From Mucidula mucida (lineage: Eukaryota > Basidiomycota > Agaricomycetes > Agaricales > Physalacriaceae): a stretch of 23,095 nt of DNA. The notes beneath the pieces were generated by a model. The model was not told the origin of the DNA. It saw only the letters and a program-made list of their open reading frames with translations, and made no database searches. The DNA lies in NCBI GenBank assembly GCA_015501055.1, contig JADNYV010000536.1, forward strand, positions 1 through 23,095, given 5' to 3'. Shown in pieces: positions 19,576-23,095 of this stretch. The translations under genes and the position numbers were made by a program. Every line of letters starts with the position of its first letter. Position 1 is the first letter of the stretch.

Positions 19576-20501
19576 CTACTGCGGGAGCTTCGCAAAACCC
19601 AACTCTTCGGCCAACTTCTTCTTTCCTCGTCGTTCATTTCGGTCCATAAACCCCGAATCGTCTGGGGTCGACCCTTCTTCGGACAGAACCTGCTGACATG
19701 GCCATGTTCGCCACAGCTGAAGCAAGTCCCTTCGACGTGCATTGTCGATGTCCATCGGCCTGCCGGCTCCTCCATAGGTAACACCGGTGGCATCTCGTCG
19801 TGTGATCGGCGTCGGGGGTGGGTTCGTAGGATTGGCTCTCGATGTAGCCGCCTGCGGAGCTTGGGGCCGGACCTGCATGCCGGACCTCTTGCTCGCCGCC
19901 CGCCTTCTCCATAGCTGATCGATCTGAATGATCTGTGCCTTCCAATCCTTGTACTTCTTTGGCAACCCATCTCGGCTGCCATAGATCTGGTCGATGATCT
20001 TCTCGTTGACATTGGTCTCGAGAAGTCGCACGACAAATGCATCATCCTTCGAGTATTCCGCCTGAGTAAGCAGGACCTCGAACTTCTGAAAGAAATCTTG
20101 AGCGGTGTCTTGCCCCTGGCGCAACCGTTCGATCTGATCTTGCGCATCTCGCGCGAGGTTGGAGTCCACAAATCGCTCCTTCAAGTTCTCTTGAACTCAG
20201 TCCAAGAGACTGTCCATTCCTCTTCTTCCTCATCGAAGTTCTGGTCCGAGTAGTTCTGGACCCATGCATCAACATGATCTCCTCGGATGTAGGAGAGAAC
20301 AACATCGATCCTTTCGGAGTCCGATGTGAGGTTGTTCTTCTTGTCACGGATGTATGTAAACATCGATCGCCACCAGCTCTTGTACTTGGACTTGTCCCCG
20401 TCATAGTCATAAGGCTTGTTGACCAGGGATCGGCCTTTGGTTTCGTCATTGGCGTGATGAGCGGGTGTGTGATGAGCGGCTTCTGGTGCCTCGTTGGACA
20501 T
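19576..20501 (-). pseudogene. gag: Copy C gag, frameshifted
   Basis: It starts MSNEAPEAAHHTP at 20501 and is the close homologue of the intact copy B gag. One base is lost at about 20185 (reading WTEFKRT-stop), and two more near 19725 disrupt the frame just before the zinc knuckle, whose coding sequence (CFSCGEHGHVSRFC) persists in another frame. The gag stop TAG is at 19578-19576, as in B. Confidence 0.9.
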
Positions 20502-21083
20502 GATGGATCGGGGTGATGGAATTGGAGAGTGAAAGGGTGAAAGTGGGGATATGGGTGATGCGGATTTGGATGAAACGGGTGAGGGAATAGAGGTTTGGAT
20601 GAATAGGGAGGGATCGCCTAGATCTGAAATAGAATCCAGGACTTGGTAGGGTGGGGAATGATGATGTGTATCGTAAGGTAAGTAAAGTAGGTAGGTATCG
20701 TAACTGTCTACGCTATTTTACCGACTACTGACTACGTATCTACGGAGCCCAAGAGCTCGTCACAAGTTCGCAATTGCCCAGCCGACGTCCCTCTGGTGTG
20801 AGGTAAGCCGAAGTTTTCCTGGGAACGGGGGTTGACCCGTAAACAGCGCCCACTGAAGTGCAACTGCCAAAAGTTCGTTCTCGTGAGAGCGGCTACTTCC
20901 AGCACCCGAGGCAGTTATCTCTAACTGTTAGCCGGCGCTACTGGGACCAATACACACGTATGCGGACGTGCGCTGGAATTAGGAATCCGTCGATCTGTAA
21001 ACAGGAAAGGGATGGGGAATGTGCGATGATCAAACAGCGAAGTGCTGATCGACGATCAGGGATGTGTGGTAGGTGGTAGAAAG
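20502..21083 (-). other. Untranslated leader of copy C
   Basis: Noncoding stretch between primer site and gag, matching 12264-12846 of copy B in inverted order with scattered differences. No gene is seen. Confidence 0.6.
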
Positions 21084-21095
21084 TAGTTCCGATCT
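21084..21095 (-). other. Primer-binding site of copy C, self-primer type
   Basis: On the minus strand AGATCGGAACTA begins two bases after the LTR end (21098). It is complementary to the LTR-internal stretch at 21201-21212, as in copy B. Confidence 0.7.
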
Positions 21096-21097
21096 TC

Positions 21098-21624
21098 TGT
21101 TAGCGACTGACTAAGCCACGAGACTCAACCAGGTACCACAGCAAGAACTAAGAAAAAGCGTTCGCGTTCGTAAGACTAGGCTAGGCCAGGTGTATAAACG
21201 AGATCGGAACTAAAGTACAATGATACTACACTACTGCTTATATACTATTAAGTCTGTGTTTGAAGCTCCTTGTCCATACGCGTTTCCACTAGGGATGCTC
21301 CACGCCCTTGACCCAGTGTTGTATGCTACTAGTCCGTGAAACCATTAAATACGAGTGGTGACTGCATGTAAGTAATAATACTGAAACGACCATGTGTACT
21401 ACGAGTGTCGGCGGTGTGTATACAATAGGGAGTCCATGAGGTATCGGCATGTATGATGTCATCCATGTGTTGGGCGTGTGTCCGACATGAGTACGGCTTC
21501 GGTAATGAAAAGGGGTATGATCGGTGACGAAACAGATGATGAAACGGTCCGTTGGTTGATAAGACAAGGCTCCCGATAAGATATGATAAGATGTGAAAAT
21601 GTGAAAATATGGCGATTCATAACA
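21098..21624 (-). repeat. 5' LTR of copy C
   Basis: It is 527 bp. On the minus strand it starts TGTTATGAATCG and ends CGCTAACA, and it is followed by the primer site, which fixes it as the 5' LTR. It differs from the 3' LTR only in a short block around 21150. Confidence 0.95.
21201..21245 (-). promoter_or_regulatory. LTR promoter of copy C: TATA box and self-primer
   Basis: On the minus strand TATATAA (21245-21239) is followed about 27 bp later by TAGTTCCGATCT (21212-21201), the presumed RNA 5' end that pairs with the primer site at 21095-21084. Confidence 0.65.
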
Positions 21625-21629
21625 GTACT
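21625..21629 (+). repeat. Target-site duplication of copy C, right copy (GTACT)
   Basis: Pairs with 13843-13847 on the other side of copy C. Confidence 0.95.
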
Positions 21630-23095
21630 GAAACATCTAAAATATCATCGACGACTTTACCACCAAAACCTGCGAAAGAAAGATTTGAGCCAAATACGCC
21701 CGAGTGGATCGCACAACGGCTAAGAGAGGATGATGTGTCGAGAGCAGTGGGAATTTTGAGAGCATGGATGCCGGAGCGGAGAGAGAGAGAAGCACGGAGG
21801 AGAAGGTGATGGCGATCAGAGCGTTGACAAAGGAAGCTGCGGTGGAAGTTGTGACGGAGTTGAAAAAGTCGAGGAAGTACATCCGGGGAACAAAGGGGCA
21901 GGACATGAAACTCCGAGTAACCATAGAGAGCGTACACACAGGCTCTGAATGGGAAACAGTGCCCTTCTTGACAGTGGAGCAACGGGTTCTTGTGTCAATA
22001 AAGAATTCGTCGAGAAGAACGGACTCCCAATCAAGGAGTTACCGGTCAAGCTCCCTGTCTACAATGCGGATGGAACCCTAAACGAGGGAGGAGCAATCGA
22101 AGGTTTTGTGGAGGTCCGGATGAAGATCGGAGATCACGCTGAAAAGATTGAGTTGGCCGTTACCAATCTCGGCAAAACAAGTATCTTTTTGGGGCTAGAT
22201 TGGCTACGATATCACAACCCCACGATCAACTGGACGGAATCCACATTGACTTTGATCGATGCCCAGACCGCTGCGGCTATCTACCCGAGTACGACTCACC
22301 GGAAGATGAAGGAGAAGACGTAGAAGAGAAGCTGGAAGAGGGAGAGCGTTTGTTCTGGATGGACTGGGACAACTATCGCAAAAGCGGAGAAAAGCTGAGA
22401 TCACAACAGCCTTCATCCGCTGCTGCACCTTACATTGAGGAATTTTCCGATGTATTCAGCAAAGGCGGACTTTGACAAGTTACCGAGCGAAGACCCTGGG
22501 ATCACGCGATAGAACTTACGCCTGGTTCCAAACCGGTTGACTGCAAGGTTTATCCCCTTAGTCCATCCGAGCAGAAGGCTTAGATGAGTTCCTGGAGAAA
22601 ACATACGGACGGGACGTATACGGCCATCAATTCACCTATGGCATCACCTTTCTTTTTGTCAAAAAGAAGGATGGAAGCCTTCGGCCAGTACAGATTATCG
22701 GAAGTTGAACGACATGACAATCAAGAACCGATACCCCTTGCCGTTGATTCAGGAGCTTATCGACAAGTTGAAGAGCAAAGGTTTCACAAAGATGGATGTC
22801 CGATGGGGTTACAATAACATCCGGATCAAAGAAGGTGATGAGTGGAAGCGGGTTTAGAACAAACCGAGCCTGTTCGAGCCCTCAGTCATTTCTTCGGACT
22901 TACAAACTTGCCGGCGACATTCCATATTCATGAATCACATTCTCAAGGAAGCTTGATTGATGAAGGACATGTTATAGTTTACTTGGATATACTACTTATC
23001 TTTACGAACACGTTGGAAGAACATAGGCATATCGTTTACGACGAGTATTAGAAATATTACGAGTAAATAAGTTGTATTTAAAACCGAGAAATGTA
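21630..23095 (+). pseudogene. pol: Copy B pol fragment: protease and part of reverse transcriptase, heavily frameshifted
   Basis: It resumes copy B after the C insertion with ETSKISSTTLPPKPAKERF and FEPNTPEWIAQRLRED. Protease and reverse transcriptase sequence follow in the order of copies A and C but switch frame many times. One-base losses are seen at about 21794, 21957, 22253, 22488 and 22579, and one gain at about 22462. The DSGATG motif is split from its upstream frame. In place of YLDD the frame near 22978 reads YLDI, with a lost codon. It runs off the window before the end of reverse transcriptase and cannot encode a working enzyme as written. Confidence 0.92.

Larger units (their letters stand above)
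13848..21624 (-). mobile_element. Ty3/Gypsy chromovirus copy C, complete structure
   Basis: On the minus strand it runs 5' LTR 21624-21098, primer site, leader, gag, protease, reverse transcriptase, RNase H, integrase with chromodomain, polypurine tract and 3' LTR 14376-13848. The order PR-RT-RH-IN defines Ty3/Gypsy (Metaviridae). It is 7,777 bp, including a 1,259-bp hAT insertion. By eye the two LTRs differ only in one small block (about 15 bases near 13900 against 21150), which indicates a young insertion. Confidence 0.95.
11722..23095 (+). mobile_element. Ty3/Gypsy copy B (host of copy C), runs off the window
   Basis: Left part 11722-13847: LTR, primer site, leader and gag. Right part 21625-23095: start of pol to the middle of reverse transcriptase. 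Joining the two parts across copy C, with one GTACT removed, gives the same sequence order as the gag-pol junction of copy C. The left edge interrupts copy A after its CACGC on the minus strand; the expected 5-bp duplication would be about GCGTG (11717-11721), with its partner off-window. Confidence 0.92.

Overview
The window is a pile-up of nested transposable elements from a filamentous fungus, most likely an Agaricomycete (mushroom-type basidiomycete). Evidence: genes broken by many GT-AG introns of about 45-60 bp, a KDZ-superfamily transposase with a CxC2-type cysteine cluster (a class expanded in basidiomycetes), and chromodomain-bearing Ty3/Gypsy retrotransposons. I see no ordinary host gene; every gene can be assigned to a mobile element.

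Layout. (1) 1-~9954: a large KDZ DNA transposon with near-identical terminal inverted repeats (TIRs) longer than 630 bp on the right; the window begins about 78 bp inside its left end. It carries three multi-exon genes that all splice to open frames: an 886-residue protein of unknown function (minus), a 206-residue protein with one or two RNase H1 N-terminal/viroplasmin-like modules (minus), and the 1,101-residue transposase (plus). The 206-residue gene and the transposase diverge from a 484-bp region. (2) 9955-11721: part of Gypsy copy A (minus), cut on the left by the KDZ element and on the right by copy B. (3) 11722-23095 and beyond: Gypsy copy B (plus), with 5' LTR, primer site, intact gag and then, after an interruption, decayed pol. 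(4) 13848-21624: complete Gypsy copy C (minus) inside copy B, with two LTRs, primer site, polypurine tract and a perfect 5-bp target duplication GTACT. (5) 15501-16759: a non-autonomous hAT-type element inside the integrase region of C, with an 8-bp duplication GTGTGTGT, holding a tRNA-like sequence.

Insertion order read from the junctions: A first, then B into A, C into B, and hAT into C; the KDZ element entered A at an unknown time. A, B and C belong to one family (LTR about 528 bp). Its primer site, 2 nt after the LTR, is complementary to a 12-nt stretch of its own LTR about 30 bp downstream of a TATA box, which points to self-primed reverse transcription as in the Tf1/sushi group. B and C inserted within about 70 bp of each other in element coordinates, at the gag-pol junction of their own family and each opposite in direction to its target.

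Integrity. The KDZ genes look intact. Copy A has one nonsense codon in what remains. Copies B and C carry many single-base indels in pol (and gag for C), which could be decay or unpolished assembly error in repeats. All exon-intron models are my own reading of splice sites; protein family names rest on motif recognition, not on a search.
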